Source: Paenalkalicoccus suaedae (lineage in GTDB: Bacteria; Bacillota; Bacilli; Bacillales; Salisediminibacteriaceae). From it: 64,000 nt of DNA. The DNA is taken from NCBI RefSeq assembly GCF_006965545.2, contig NZ_CP041372.2:372001-436000 (forward strand), given 5' to 3'. The position numbers and the translations under genes are program-made. The notes below the pieces were generated by a model. The model was given only the letters and a program-made list of their open reading frames with translations. It did not search any database and was not told the DNA's origin. Below are positions 46,403-55,049 of this stretch, piece by piece (position 1 is the stretch's first letter; each line of letters opens with the position of its first letter).

Positions 46403-46608
46403 GCAAAATCCCTTCTTAAACTATTGTCTACTAACCAATTCAACAATCTACCCATTATTCCTTTAAGAAAATATAGGGAGTAATTCACGTAATTTGGTAA
46501 AAGTCTCATTCTTTTTTCTTCCAGAAAACGTTTAGAGGTGCTTTTGGGAGGGAAGTAGCCGACAAAAGAGGGCATTTTGACGCAAATCTTCAAAAATAAA
46601 AAGATTGT

Positions 46609-46635
46609 TGAGACTTTTTGCCAGTTTAATTCGTC
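46609..46635 (+). promoter_or_regulatory. Putative ECF promoter of a lipoprotein gene
   Basis: TGAGAC, 17 bases, CGTCTATAT. The spacing and -10 equal those of the ECF promoter at 23160, so this gene is a candidate target of one of the two ECF factors. The start codon is about 45 bases downstream. Confidence 0.5.
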
Positions 46636-46678
46636 TATATACATAGGGAGACAAACATCAGGAGGAGGTTCGATTCGA

Positions 46679-47053
46679 GTGAAGCAGGTAGTGAGTTTAA
46701 TTGTATTAGTTTTATTCGTTGCTGGATGCGCAGGATCGACCGGGAATCCTGTTGCCGCGCACGTGCTTGAGAATAACGAGGGTGCGGATATTTTGACCTA
46801 CGGAGATCACGTTTTTTATAACGCTAGTAATCTGGCATATTTAGATGTAGATTCGTTTGAAAAGGTGACGCACTTAGGCGAAATTGTTTCTCAACCTAAA
46901 AACTTTAATGAGTACCTTGATCTTTGCGCGAGTGTATTGGATATTGGTACGCCCATTTATGCAACTGGTGACACGTCGGATGACATGTATCACCTGATCG
47001 CGGAGATAGACGGCGAGGACATATTATACATTGCGCTTGGCGAAAATCGGTAA
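46679..47053 (+). CDS. Hypothetical lipoprotein
   Basis: 124 residues. Signal peptide VKQVVSLIVLVLFVAGC, lipid Cys at 17, then an acidic mature part (ILTYGDHVFYNASNLAYLDVDSFEKVTHLGEIV, later IDGEDILYIALGENR). A GTG start at 46679 fits AGGAGGAGG about ten bases upstream. No family recognised. It is followed by a GNAT gene 25 bases on. Confidence 0.82.
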   Translation: MKQVVSLIVLVLFVAGCAGSTGNPVAAHVLENNEGADILTYGDHVFYNASNLAYLDVDSFEKVTHLGEIVSQPKNFNEYLDLCASVLDIGTPIYATGDTSDDMYHLIAEIDGEDILYIALGENR

Positions 47054-47078
47054 GGTAATGGAAAGGGGATAAGTACAA

Positions 47079-47528
47079 GTGAACGTTACCATACGACAAG
47101 CTCAACTTGACGATGCAAAAGAGCTAAAGCCACTGATGTTACAGTACATAGTGGACTTTTATGAGCAACAGGATCCAAACGAGGAGGAGCTGGAGAAATT
47201 AATCAAGCGCCTTGCGACGGAGCCTGAATTTGGTGTGCAATTTGTGGCGGAATTCGACGGAAGTCTCGTCGGATTTAGCACCCTGTACTTCGGTTTTAGT
47301 ACATTACGCGTGCAAAAAACGGCGACGATGAACGATTTGTTTGTAACGAGCCGCGTTCGCGGCGAGAAAATCGGAGAGCGACTATTTACAGCGACGCTCG
47401 ACTACGTGCGTGACAACGGCTACGCCTACATGGCTTGGGAGACGGCTACAGACAATATCGTTGCTCAAACGCTTTACGAAAAGATGGGTGGAAAGAAAGC
47501 AGACTGGCTGTTTTATGAAATAGAATAA
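47079..47528 (+). CDS. GNAT acetyltransferase
   Basis: 149 residues. VTIRQAQLDDAKELKPLM opens it; CoA motif FVTSRVRGEKIGERLFTATLDY; closing WETATDNIVAQTLYEKMGGKKADWLFYEI. GTG start with AAAGGGGAT upstream. It probably shares a transcript with the lipoprotein before it. Confidence 0.9.
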   Translation: MNVTIRQAQLDDAKELKPLMLQYIVDFYEQQDPNEEELEKLIKRLATEPEFGVQFVAEFDGSLVGFSTLYFGFSTLRVQKTATMNDLFVTSRVRGEKIGERLFTATLDYVRDNGYAYMAWETATDNIVAQTLYEKMGGKKADWLFYEIE

Positions 47529-47564
47529 TAACCTTTATTCATTATTAAATGAGGAGGCTGAAAC

Positions 47565-48056
47565 ATGAATAAAGTTACAGTAGTACCCCTTTATATGGAG
47601 CATATATTTACAGCGGATCCCGAGAGAATTTTTGATGCTTGGATAACACCTGCAACGATGAAAAAATGGTTGTTTACAGACGAGAAGACGAATAAAATCA
47701 CAAAAAATGAAGCACGATCTGGTGGGGGATGGGAAATCGTCGATCATCGAGAAGGTCAGACCTACCGGGCGATTGGTCAATATAAGGTAGTTGATCGCCC
47801 TTCAAGGTTGGTAATGACATTTAAAATGCCACAATTCAGTGACTTGGAAGACACGATTACCGTCCAACTTGAGCCACATGATGATGGAGGAACTCATATG
47901 TCATTTAAACAGGACATCCATGTTGAGCATGAAGATGGATGGACTCAAGAAGATATTGATCGTGTGACACGCGAGCATTTGGACGGAACAAAACAAGGAT
48001 TTGAACAGATGTTTGCGAATTTGGAAATAGTTTTAGAAAAAGGCTCCCTCTATTAA
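47565..48056 (+). CDS. SRPBCC / AHSA1-like protein
   Basis: 163 residues in the Bet v1-like, hydrophobic ligand-binding superfamily. Signature parts: FTADPERIFDAWITPATMKKWLF, SGGGWEIVDHREGQTYRAIGQYKVVDRPSRLVMTF, and a C-terminal helix TREHLDGTKQGFEQMFANLEIVL. Ligand and role unknown. GAGGAGGC precedes the ATG. A terminator follows at once. Confidence 0.9.
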   Translation: MNKVTVVPLYMEHIFTADPERIFDAWITPATMKKWLFTDEKTNKITKNEARSGGGWEIVDHREGQTYRAIGQYKVVDRPSRLVMTFKMPQFSDLEDTITVQLEPHDDGGTHMSFKQDIHVEHEDGWTQEDIDRVTREHLDGTKQGFEQMFANLEIVLEKGSLY

Positions 48057-48065
48057 AAAGATAAA

Positions 48066-48098
48066 AGCTGCGTACCTAATAGGTATGCGGCTTTTTTT
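48066..48098 (+). terminator. Terminator of the SRPBCC gene
   Basis: AGCTGCGTACC pairs with GGTATGCGGCT around TAATA and is followed by seven T. Confidence 0.92.
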
Positions 48099-48153
48099 GA
48101 TAGATACAAAGTGTAACCTCGTTGTAAAATTTGGCGGTGAATGAAGTCAGAAG

Positions 48154-48425
48154 AGAAGTAGGTTGTATTTTGCGAGAGGTAAACCGAAAAAGAAGTATAT
48201 CGCAAATGTGGAAAATTAGCATGGAAGTGGATCAAACTAACGCGGAACGAAATAGAAACAGTTCGAAAGTCGGTTCAAGTAAGTCAGAAAAAAGAAGTAA
48301 AGCGGAAATCGAGAGAAACAGGACGGAAAGTGAGAGAAGTAGAGCGGAAATTATAGAAAGTATTTCACAAATGCGGAGAAGTAATTCGCAATTGTATCAA
48401 CCATCACTAATCCGCAACAATCAGG
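48154..48425 (+). repeat. AGAAGT-CGCAA array, mostly 21-bp period (locus 1)
   Basis: Heads AGAAGTATATCGCAA, AGAAACAGTTCGAAA, AGAAGTAAAGCGGAA, AGAAGTAGAGCGGAA and AGAAGTAATTCGCAA. Heads lie at 48154, 48175, 48191, 48212, 48233, 48254, 48275, 48293, 48314, 48335, 48356 and 48377; nine of the eleven steps are 21 bp. It ends in CGCAACAATCAGGTGGAA just before the PadR promoter. Confidence 0.88.
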
Positions 48426-48453
48426 TGGAAAGAAAATAGATAAAATGGATGCT

Positions 48454-48483
48454 ATTGACATACTATGTCACGGTGCGATATAG
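48454..48483 (+). promoter_or_regulatory. Promoter of the first PadR-DUF2812 operon
   Basis: TTGACA, 18 bases, TATAGT. The -35 is overlapped by GACATA/TATGTC, a half-match to the operator below. Confidence 0.75.
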
Positions 48484-48493
48484 TGAAGGCAAT

Positions 48494-48520
48494 CAAACTA
48501 TGTCGCACCTCGACATAGTT
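48494..48520 (+). promoter_or_regulatory. Palindromic PadR-type operator
   Basis: AAACTATGTCG and CGACATAGTTT, perfect 11-bp arms around CACCT, placed just after the transcription start. The ATGT/ACAT core is typical of PadR sites. Confidence 0.75.
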
Positions 48521-48544
48521 TTCTCAAAAAAAGAGGTTGGTGCT

Positions 48545-48898
48545 ATGACGAATGAGAAGGTAGTGAAGAAATACGTGCCGGCATCGGAGACGGCGTATTA
48601 TATTATGCTTGTTTTATACGAATCGCCAAGGCATGGATACGGGATCTCGAAGCGTGTAGAGGTCCTGACGGACGGACGCATTCAGCTCGGCTCGGGGACG
48701 ATTTACGGTACGATCACGAAAATGCTAAAGGATGGATTAATCGTGATGTATGCAAACGAAGAGCGTAAAAAAGTATATGAGCTGACAGAAATAGGGGAGG
48801 CCATATTACGCATGGAGATAGATAGAATTGCAGAATTACATCGTCATGCATCGGAGATAGGGGGAGAGGCGGCATGCAAAAAAACAGCGGAACAGTAA
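48545..48898 (+). CDS. PadR family transcriptional regulator
   Basis: 117 residues. The winged helix is complete: SETAYYIMLVLYESPRHGYGISKRVEVLTDGRIQLGSGTIYGTITKMLKDGLIVMYANEERKKVYELTEIGEAIL, then a short dimer helix. ATG 48545 has AAAGAGG upstream; the frame opens 96 bases earlier, across the operator. It overlaps the DUF2812 gene by 25 bases and very likely represses this operon through the palindrome. About 80% of its residues match the second PadR at 50288 by eye. Confidence 0.93.
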   Translation: MTNEKVVKKYVPASETAYYIMLVLYESPRHGYGISKRVEVLTDGRIQLGSGTIYGTITKMLKDGLIVMYANEERKKVYELTEIGEAILRMEIDRIAELHRHASEIGGEAACKKTAEQ

Positions 48899-50043
48899 GC
48901 GTGAGACGATGGCTGTGGAGTTTTCATGTGCAGCTTACAGAGCAATGGTTAAAGGATATGTCGACAAAAGGGTATCAGTTAAGTGGACTTGATCGACTCG
49001 GGCGTCGATTTTACTTCGAGGAACGTGAGGAAAGTGAAGCAGCTTATCGAATCATGTACAAGCAAGGTTCGCTTCCGATGTCGATGCGTGAGGATGGATG
49101 GCGATCTGCCTGTGAATCAGGTAAATGGAGCATCATTCGCTCCGAGAAATCCCGCGATGAACGAAAAACCGATGTTGTACGAGACGAATTAGTAAAGCGC
49201 AACGAACGAATCTTAAGCGCATGGTCCATCTTTTTTATGTTGATAATTTTCAATATTACTATGCAAATAAGTTTAGTTGTGTCCAGTCTATCGAGCGGAG
49301 GGACTGTAAACGTCCATCCTAGTCCGCTATGGATATTAACCTTTGTTGGCTTTTTGGTGCAAATTACTATACTCGTTTTTGGCATTTATTCCTTCTTTAT
49401 TTTAAGGCGAGAAAATCGTGACTTACAGCTGTCTTACACAGGAGAGGAGCCAGTGGCGTTACAAAAAACCTCAGATAGTATAACGACGAAATGGCGTATT
49501 CAGTCGTGGCTGAGTCCAATAGCGCCAGAAAAAATGTCTCGTTGGTTAGAAATGCAGGAAGAACGTGGTTTTAAGCTGAAGTGGGTGGATAGACAAGGCA
49601 TGCGTTTCGTTTTCTCTCAAGCAGAGCATGCAAGTGTCAGCTATTACATGGAAAAAAATAAAGACATCGGGGCAATGCATAAGGATATGGGGTGGGAGCG
49701 TATTTATTTAGGCAATGCCTCAGCAAACGGATGGAAGCTGTACCGCGCCTACTATGATCCTCATGAGGAGAAAAAGCCAGTGTTTCATACAGATCCGGAA
49801 TCGGAGCTACAGGCTGTAAAAAAGCAGGTGCGTTTTCAAATGTTTATAAGCGTAATGGTACTACTCGTTCAGCTTATGAATATGCCATTACAGATCGGTC
49901 GTGTAGTGGAAGAAAGAACAGCGTCCGTGTTTCAACTCATTTTTTTAACCGTATCGATGACTTTTATCGTACTATTTACATGGACGATTATTAGTCTATT
50001 CATACACTACCGGAACAAAAAGCAAGAGCTATATCGAGTGTAA
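48874..50043 (+). CDS. Membrane protein with two DUF2812 domains
   Basis: 389 residues. DUF2812 domain 1 (10-95: WLWSFHVQLTEQWLKDMSTKGYQLSG...RFYF), two membrane helices (about 113-133, 150-172), domain 2 (205-300: WLSPIAPEKMSRWLEMQEERGFKLKWVDRQGMRFVF...HKDMGWERIYLG), then two helices. The two domains are homologous to each other. PadR-DUF2812 pairs are common in Firmicutes and thought to sense envelope or antimicrobial stress; function is not established. Confidence 0.9.
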   Translation: MQKNSGTVSVRRWLWSFHVQLTEQWLKDMSTKGYQLSGLDRLGRRFYFEEREESEAAYRIMYKQGSLPMSMREDGWRSACESGKWSIIRSEKSRDERKTDVVRDELVKRNERILSAWSIFFMLIIFNITMQISLVVSSLSSGGTVNVHPSPLWILTFVGFLVQITILVFGIYSFFILRRENRDLQLSYTGEEPVALQKTSDSITTKWRIQSWLSPIAPEKMSRWLEMQEERGFKLKWVDRQGMRFVFSQAEHASVSYYMEKNKDIGAMHKDMGWERIYLGNASANGWKLYRAYYDPHEEKKPVFHTDPESELQAVKKQVRFQMFISVMVLLVQLMNMPLQIGRVVEERTASVFQLIFLTVSMTFIVLFTWTIISLFIHYRNKKQELYRV

Positions 50044-50049
50044 ATCTTT

Positions 50050-50087
50050 AAAAACCTAGGGGGAAGCATCTTCTTAGGTTTTTTTGA
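50050..50087 (+). terminator. Terminator of the first PadR-DUF2812 operon
   Basis: AACCTA...GAAG pairs with CTTC...TAGGTT, followed by a T-run. Confidence 0.85.
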
Positions 50088-50107
50088 TGGAAAAAAATAG
50101 CTATAAA

Positions 50108-50162
50108 TGAAGTATGCCGCAAAAAATAAGCGACAACTCTACAAAATAGCACGCAACAATCA
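50108..50162 (+). repeat. AGAAGT-CGCAA array, short (locus 2)
   Basis: About three degenerate units (GAAGTATGCCGCAA, AAGCGACAAC, GCACGCAACAATCAGG) at 21 bp. The last one and the promoter after it match the region before the first PadR gene, so array, promoter and operator were duplicated together. Confidence 0.7.
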
Positions 50163-50193
50163 GGTGGAAGTAAACTATATAAAATGGGTGTGA

Positions 50194-50223
50194 TTGACAT
50201 ACTGTGCGGAGGTACGATATAGT
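50194..50223 (+). promoter_or_regulatory. Promoter of the second PadR-DUF2812 operon
   Basis: TTGACA, 18 bases, TATAGT, the same arrangement as at 48454. Confidence 0.75.
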
Positions 50224-50233
50224 AAGACGAACC

Positions 50234-50260
50234 AAATTATGTCACGACTCGACGTAGTTT
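50234..50260 (+). promoter_or_regulatory. Imperfect palindromic PadR-type operator
   Basis: AAATTATGTC and GACGTAGTTT arms (two mismatches) at the same position after the promoter as at 48494. Cross-control between the two PadR proteins is likely. Confidence 0.65.
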
Positions 50261-50287
50261 CCTAAAGAAAATTGAGGTAATGCTTGC

Positions 50288-50626
50288 ATGAAAGAGCGAC
50301 TTATCAAGAAATATGTACCGGCTTCAGAAACAGCTTATTATATTATGCTCGTTTTGCACGAATCTCCTAAGCATGGATATGGGATCTCGAAGCGAGTGGA
50401 AGTGCTGACGGGAGGGCGGATTCGCCTTGGATCAGGGACGATTTACGGGACGATCACGAAAATGTTGAAGGATGGATTGATCGTGATGTACGCGAATGAG
50501 GAGCGAAAAAAGATATATGAGCTCACGGAAATAGGAGAGGCAATTTTGCAAACCGAGATAGTGAGAATTACGGAACTGCATAGGCATGCTGCCGAGATAG
50601 GAGGAGATAAAGATGAAAGAGGGTAA
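50288..50626 (+). CDS. PadR family transcriptional regulator, second copy
   Basis: 112 residues, almost identical in the winged helix to the gene at 48545 (SETAYYIMLVLHESPKHGYGISKRVEVLTGGRIRLGSGTIYGTITKMLKDGLIVMYANEERKK). Differences cluster at the N-terminus and the tail. The ATG has TTGAGG upstream. It overlaps its DUF2812 partner by 14 bases. Confidence 0.92.
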   Translation: MKERLIKKYVPASETAYYIMLVLHESPKHGYGISKRVEVLTGGRIRLGSGTIYGTITKMLKDGLIVMYANEERKKIYELTEIGEAILQTEIVRITELHRHAAEIGGDKDERG

Positions 50627-51788
50627 TCGAGCGGGGAGCGTCACGAAATGGCTGTGGAGCTTCCATGTGCAACAAACGGAGCGCTGGCTCGAAGATATGT
50701 CGAACAAAGGCTATCGGCTTCGGGCATTTGATCGGAGGCGTCGGCGCTTTTACTTTGATGAACAGCCTAGTGAGCGTGCCACGTATCGCGTCGTGTACGG
50801 AAATCAATTTGCACTCGCAACCTCGATGCGCGAGAACGGATGGCGTACGGCGGCTGAATCTGGCAAGTGGCATATTGTACGATCGACAAAACCGCGCGAA
50901 GAGCGTCTAACGGAGGTTGTGCGTGACCCCTTAATTACGCGTAACGAACGAATTCTAAACATTTGGGCATTCTATTTTACGATGGTATTTATATTGACTC
51001 TCATGCAAATTAGTTTATTTTTGATTGGCCTATCAGGAGATAGCACGATCCAAGTGATCACAAGTCCGATGTGGAGTGTAACGTTCCTCTTTTTCTTTGC
51101 ACAAGTAGCTTTATTCCTGTTCGGTCTTTATTCCTTTTTCATTCTCCGGCGAGAAAATAGGGAGCTGAAGCTATTTGATCAAGAAAGTGATCCGTCCATG
51201 CTTGTAGAGGACCCGTCACTGACAGTGAAGAAATGGCGCTTTCAGTTTTGGCTTCACCCTAAAGCTGGTGAGAAGATGTGCATATGGCTCGAGGAACAGG
51301 AGCGCGCTGGACTGAAGCTAAGGTGGGTTGACCGCCAAGGCATGCGGTTTGTCTTTAAGAGAAGTGAGCCGAAAGAGGCGAGCTATTATATGGATAAAGG
51401 CTCTAACTACGGAGCGGCCCATCATGAGATGGGGTGGGAGCTTATCTATTTCACCGGTAATTCGTCCCCATATCTGTGGAAGCTTTATCGTACTTACTAT
51501 AATCCTACTACAGAAGAAAAGCCGATTTTCTATTCGGATAAAGCATCGGAATTGTACGCAGTGAAGAGGAAGGTTCGCTACCAGATCATGATAAGTGCAA
51601 TGATCATTGGCATTCAGTTAATAAACATTCCGCCTCAGGTTAGTAGGGCTATACGAGATGGGGAAATAACCGGATATCACCTTTTCTTCTTCCCGTTGGT
51701 CGGATTCGCCATTTTACTTTGTAGCTGGTTTATCATTAGTGGATTGTTCTACTACTTTAGTCAAAAGCGAGCGCTTGGAGGAAGGTAA
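50613..51788 (+). CDS. Membrane protein with two DUF2812 domains, second copy
   Basis: 391 residues with the same four-part plan as the protein at 48874: DUF2812, two helices, DUF2812, two helices. Shared landmarks are KWLWSFHVQQTERWLEDMSNKGYRL, LYSFFILRRENRELKL, WVDRQGMRFVFK and HHEMGWELIYF. It is more diverged from its paralogue than are the two PadR proteins, which suggests different ligands under similar control. GGAGGAG precedes the ATG. Confidence 0.9.
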   Translation: MKEGNRAGSVTKWLWSFHVQQTERWLEDMSNKGYRLRAFDRRRRRFYFDEQPSERATYRVVYGNQFALATSMRENGWRTAAESGKWHIVRSTKPREERLTEVVRDPLITRNERILNIWAFYFTMVFILTLMQISLFLIGLSGDSTIQVITSPMWSVTFLFFFAQVALFLFGLYSFFILRRENRELKLFDQESDPSMLVEDPSLTVKKWRFQFWLHPKAGEKMCIWLEEQERAGLKLRWVDRQGMRFVFKRSEPKEASYYMDKGSNYGAAHHEMGWELIYFTGNSSPYLWKLYRTYYNPTTEEKPIFYSDKASELYAVKRKVRYQIMISAMIIGIQLINIPPQVSRAIRDGEITGYHLFFFPLVGFAILLCSWFIISGLFYYFSQKRALGGR

Positions 51789-51810
51789 CAGTCTCAATAT
51801 TTAATATAAA

Positions 51811-51840
51811 GAAGCCCTCCATCCTCGGATGAAGGGCTTC
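51811..51840. terminator. Bidirectional terminator
   Basis: GAAGCCCTCCATCC pairs with GGATGAAGGGCTTC (one mismatch) with a two-base loop; A/T-rich on both sides. Confidence 0.85.
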
Positions 51841-51845
51841 ACACG

Positions 51846-52187
51846 TTATTCTTCTAAGTAACGCGCATAAAAGTTCGTTCGCATGTCGACGTGGTTTGCC
51901 AAAAGTGCTGCCAGTCCAATAAATACTACTATGCCACTAATTAATCCAACTGGAGAGGCGATGGAGTAGGTAAGAGACATGGCTAAGGTGCCGGAGACCC
52001 CAGCAAGAGTAATGAGGCTAAATAGAATAAAGAAGACACCATAGGCACCGATCCAGAAGCTAGACTTATGTTCATTTTTTCTAATTTTATCTCGACCTCG
52101 TCTTACTGGATAGTCAATTAACATGACAACGAAAAAGAATAAAAGAAATGGAAAATAGAAAAAGAACGTCTCTATAAACAAAGTCAT
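51846..52187 (-). CDS. Hypothetical membrane protein (113 aa)
   Basis: Three helices (IETFFFYFPFLLFFFVVMLI, WIGAYGVFFILFSLITLAGV, IASPVGLISGIVVFIGLAALLA) joined by a strongly basic loop DYPVRRGRDKIRKNEHKSS. No family recognised. ATG 52187 has GGGGAC six bases upstream; the frame opens four codons earlier. Confidence 0.72.
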   Translation of the reverse strand: MTLFIETFFFYFPFLLFFFVVMLIDYPVRRGRDKIRKNEHKSSFWIGAYGVFFILFSLITLAGVSGTLAMSLTYSIASPVGLISGIVVFIGLAALLANHVDMRTNFYARYLEE

Positions 52188-52300
52188 CACCGTCCCCATA
52201 AGAGTGAAGTACCATCAATTTTACCATATTTTAGATCCTGAAACTATCTTTCCTTCACTCTTTCCATAAGTGAGCTGTCACAGCCTCATCAAACGAAGCC

Positions 52301-53695
52301 TTATGTGGTTTTCTCCGCCAGGAAAAAGGTCCGGATCGAGATCACTAGAGCTGTGGCGGCGATGGTGGCCATGATCAGGAAGGTGATGATCGTTCCTGTG
52401 TGCGCGGCTTCCTGGTAGGGCGCGTTGCTCTGGCTTGTGGCGATACTAATGACGGTTGTGAGTAGGATGACACCTACGGCCATGCTGAGCTGGCGCAACG
52501 TGTTGGTAATGGCGGATCCGTGGGAGATGTCCTTTTGGTCGAGCGCATTCATGCTTGTTGTCACAAGGGTTGTCATCGTCAGGCCACAGCCGAGCATGAA
52601 GAGGCTGAAGTAGACCATAATTAAGTAAGGTGAGCTATCTATGCCGATTGTGCTAAACAGGAGCATCGCGACTAGTAAACACACGAATCCTGCGTTCGTG
52701 ACAATTTTTCCGCCAAAGCGATCGAATAGTGTTCCAGCGACGATTGCGGTCACGGACAGCAGGATGGTGCCGGGCAGGAGTAGGAATCCGGATAAGAATG
52801 CTGTCGTTCCAAGCACGTCCTGCGCAAACATCGGCAGGATGCTCTCCGCTGATAAGAGGAGGAGCATCGTCATCGACATGAGCACCGCCGAGAGCGTGAA
52901 TAGCCGCACCTTAAAGAGGCGGATGTTTAGCACCGGCACAGGCAGCTTGAGCTGTCGTCTGGCGTAAGCTGCAATAAGCGCGATGCCGAGCACCATAGGC
53001 CCAACCGCTTCGGGCGAAAATCCAGTCACGCTGATCATACTAAGGCCAAGTATAAAACTGACGAATCCCGTCGCTGATAGAAGAACCGAGGGAATATCCA
53101 GCTTCGCCTCTTGTCTATCAAGAATGTTTTTCATGACGACTGTTGCAAGGATTAAAACGATGACTGCAGGTACAAACAGCACAATATGTAAGGCGCGCCA
53201 GCCCAATGTGTCGATGACCATCCCCGAGATGGACGGCGCTGACGCTGGCGCAACGTTAATCACAGCACTCAATAGTCCCATAGCAAGCCCTCTTTTTTCT
53301 CGAGGAAACACGGTAAGAAGAATGGTTTGCACGAGTGGCACCATCACACCAGCGCCTACGGCTTGAATAACGCGCGAGAGAATCAGCGTACTAAACTGAG
53401 TAGCAGTTGCTCCAACTAGCGTTCCGATGACAAGCATCACCATGGCAAATACGACTAACGTTTTTGTTTGGAAGGTGTTCATTAAATAGCCGCTGAGTGG
53501 GATAAAGGTGATCGTACCAAGTAGAAAAGCGGTCGTCAGCCACTGAACTTGCGTAGCATTAACGTTAAACTCCTCCATAATCGTTGGATAAGCCGTAATC
53601 ATAAGAAATTGACTAAATAAGAAAAGAAAGGACGCAGCAAGTGCAACGATCACGATTGGTTTATGTGGGATAGGTTGCTTAGTTTGTTCGGGCAT
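52301..53695 (-). CDS. MFS drug exporter, DHA2 (EmrB/QacA) type
   Basis: 464 residues, about 14 membrane segments. Family motifs: QVQWLTTAFLLGTITFIPLSGYLMN and LILSRVIQAVGAGVMVPLVQTILLTVFPREKRGLAMGL with motif C following (NVAPASAPSISGMV). Similar proteins export lincosamides, dyes or fatty acids by proton antiport; substrate unknown. GAGAGGAGC precedes the ATG. A regulator gene is not adjacent. Confidence 0.93.
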   Translation of the reverse strand: MPEQTKQPIPHKPIVIVALAASFLFLFSQFLMITAYPTIMEEFNVNATQVQWLTTAFLLGTITFIPLSGYLMNTFQTKTLVVFAMVMLVIGTLVGATATQFSTLILSRVIQAVGAGVMVPLVQTILLTVFPREKRGLAMGLLSAVINVAPASAPSISGMVIDTLGWRALHIVLFVPAVIVLILATVVMKNILDRQEAKLDIPSVLLSATGFVSFILGLSMISVTGFSPEAVGPMVLGIALIAAYARRQLKLPVPVLNIRLFKVRLFTLSAVLMSMTMLLLLSAESILPMFAQDVLGTTAFLSGFLLLPGTILLSVTAIVAGTLFDRFGGKIVTNAGFVCLLVAMLLFSTIGIDSSPYLIMVYFSLFMLGCGLTMTTLVTTSMNALDQKDISHGSAITNTLRQLSMAVGVILLTTVISIATSQSNAPYQEAAHTGTIITFLIMATIAATALVISIRTFFLAEKTT

Positions 53696-53727
53696 CTAGC
53701 TGCTCCTCTCTATGATGTGTAGACGAT

Positions 53728-54297
53728 CTACTCGTCGGCCATTTGCCAATCTCGTGATTCATCGTTTACGAGTGCTTCAATGGTCCGCATATGAGCAAAT
53801 GGTGTATCTACTTCGTAGTTATTGATATAAGTATCATCAATAACAAGCTGTATGTCGCGATGATCCATATCCCCGTCTTCAGTAGACTCCGAGATTCGAA
53901 GGGTTAATCTATATTCCTCACTTGCCAAGATATTACCACCATCTTGTCTGATATCAAGTCCAATAAAGTCGTCCGCTATCGCTTGTAATGTCTCTTCATC
54001 ATCAATATTTAGGTGCATAATACGTTCAGGTATTGGATCTGATACATCACTAACAAATAGTGTCGCTTCATTAATAGTAACATCCTCGACCGGAACGTCA
54101 AAAAAGGCATCTTCGAACGTTGTTTGTTGCGAGTTAACAACGAGTAATACAATTCCAGATACAACTCCAACGGTTGCTAATACAAGATAAAGTCGATTTT
54201 TAAAGACAAAGCTTAAGAGAAGCATAATGCCTCCCAAGCCAATAAGGACCGTAACAATAGCAAAAAGTAGCGATCCAGTCGCTTCAAACAGTTGCAT
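53728..54297 (-). CDS. Membrane protein of a tandem triplet (member 1)
   Basis: 189 residues. Two N-terminal helices (LLFAIVTVLIGLGGIMLLLSFVF and YLVLATVGVVSGIVLLVVNS) then about 130 acidic residues outside, with DVTINEATLFVSDVSDPIPERIMHLNIDDEETLQAIADDFIGLDI and the end TPFAHMRTIEALVNDESRDWQM. I do not recognise the family. Two homologues follow upstream on the same strand at 54477 and 55246. Each has AAGGATGATT before the ATG and its own gap, so each may have its own promoter. Confidence 0.82.
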   Translation of the reverse strand: MQLFEATGSLLFAIVTVLIGLGGIMLLLSFVFKNRLYLVLATVGVVSGIVLLVVNSQQTTFEDAFFDVPVEDVTINEATLFVSDVSDPIPERIMHLNIDDEETLQAIADDFIGLDIRQDGGNILASEEYRLTLRISESTEDGDMDHRDIQLVIDDTYINNYEVDTPFAHMRTIEALVNDESRDWQMADE

Positions 54298-54362
54298 GGA
54301 ATCATCCTTTCGATAGTCTGCTTTTTTTACCGTGAAAATCTAGTGAGTGATGGTTTCTTTTA

Positions 54363-54390
54363 ATAGCGAGGACACTCGGTCCTGCTATTC
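54363..54390. terminator. Hairpin between triplet members 1 and 2
   Basis: AATAGCGAGGAC pairs with GTCCTGCTATT (one bulge). No strong T-run; a possible weak terminator. Confidence 0.45.
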
Positions 54391-54476
54391 TTTCGGGTGA
54401 AACATTTTTGAAGGGGCGTAGTCTAGCATGTTGAGCTCTCATTACCTACGTGCGAGCAATTTCCTTTAAACGTTTG

Positions 54477-55049
54477 TTAACCGTCTTCTTCCATTACCCA
54501 ATCTAATGACTCATCATTTATGAGTGCTTCGATCGTTCGGAGATGTGCAAACGGCGGGCTGACTACATCGCTGTTAATGTGTGTATCGTCTACGAACAGG
54601 TGCATGTCATGACGTTCTCGAAGACCTTCCCTTACAGTGTAAGACACACGGAAGGTGAGCCTATATTCCTCACTTGCGCGATTCCTTAAGTTATCTTCAC
54701 GCAATTCTATCCCCATAAAGTCATTGGAGAGAGCCTCCAACGTTTCTTCATCTTCAATATTAAGATACATGATACGCTCAGGCACGAGATCGGAGACGTC
54801 ATTAACTGTCAGTCTTGCCTCGTGAAGAATAACGTCCTCGTCCGTCACATCAAAATAAGCTTCCTCAAACGTCGATTGTTGCGAGTTAATAACAAGTAAT
54901 GCAATTCCTGATACGATACCGAGTGTGACTAAAACTAATACGAGTCGGTTTTTTAAGAAAAAGCTCAAAATCAACATAATGCCGCCGAGGCCAACAATAA
55001 CAGTGAAGGCGGCAAAAAGAAGCGAGCCCGTTGCACCAAGCAATTGCAT
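54477..55049 (-). CDS. Membrane protein of a tandem triplet (member 2)
   Basis: 190 residues. Same plan and landmarks: MQLLGATGSLLFAAFTVIVGLGGIM, NSQQSTFEEAYFDV, PERIMYLNIEDEETLEALSNDFMGIEL, and PPFAHLRTIEALINDESLDWVMEEDG. By eye about 60% identical to members 1 and 3. The 179-base gap to member 1 holds a hairpin. Function unknown. Confidence 0.82.
   Translation of the reverse strand: MQLLGATGSLLFAAFTVIVGLGGIMLILSFFLKNRLVLVLVTLGIVSGIALLVINSQQSTFEEAYFDVTDEDVILHEARLTVNDVSDLVPERIMYLNIEDEETLEALSNDFMGIELREDNLRNRASEEYRLTFRVSYTVREGLRERHDMHLFVDDTHINSDVVSPPFAHLRTIEALINDESLDWVMEEDG

Noticed and set aside
45992-48056. Toxin-antitoxin pair among the small genes
   Set aside because: The small genes are a VOC protein, a lipoprotein, a GNAT and an SRPBCC protein; none matches a known toxin or antitoxin.
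48131-48439. A 102-codon plus-strand ORF rich in Ser, Arg, Glu and Asn
   Set aside because: It follows the AGAAGT-CGCAA array, has no good ribosome site and resembles no family.
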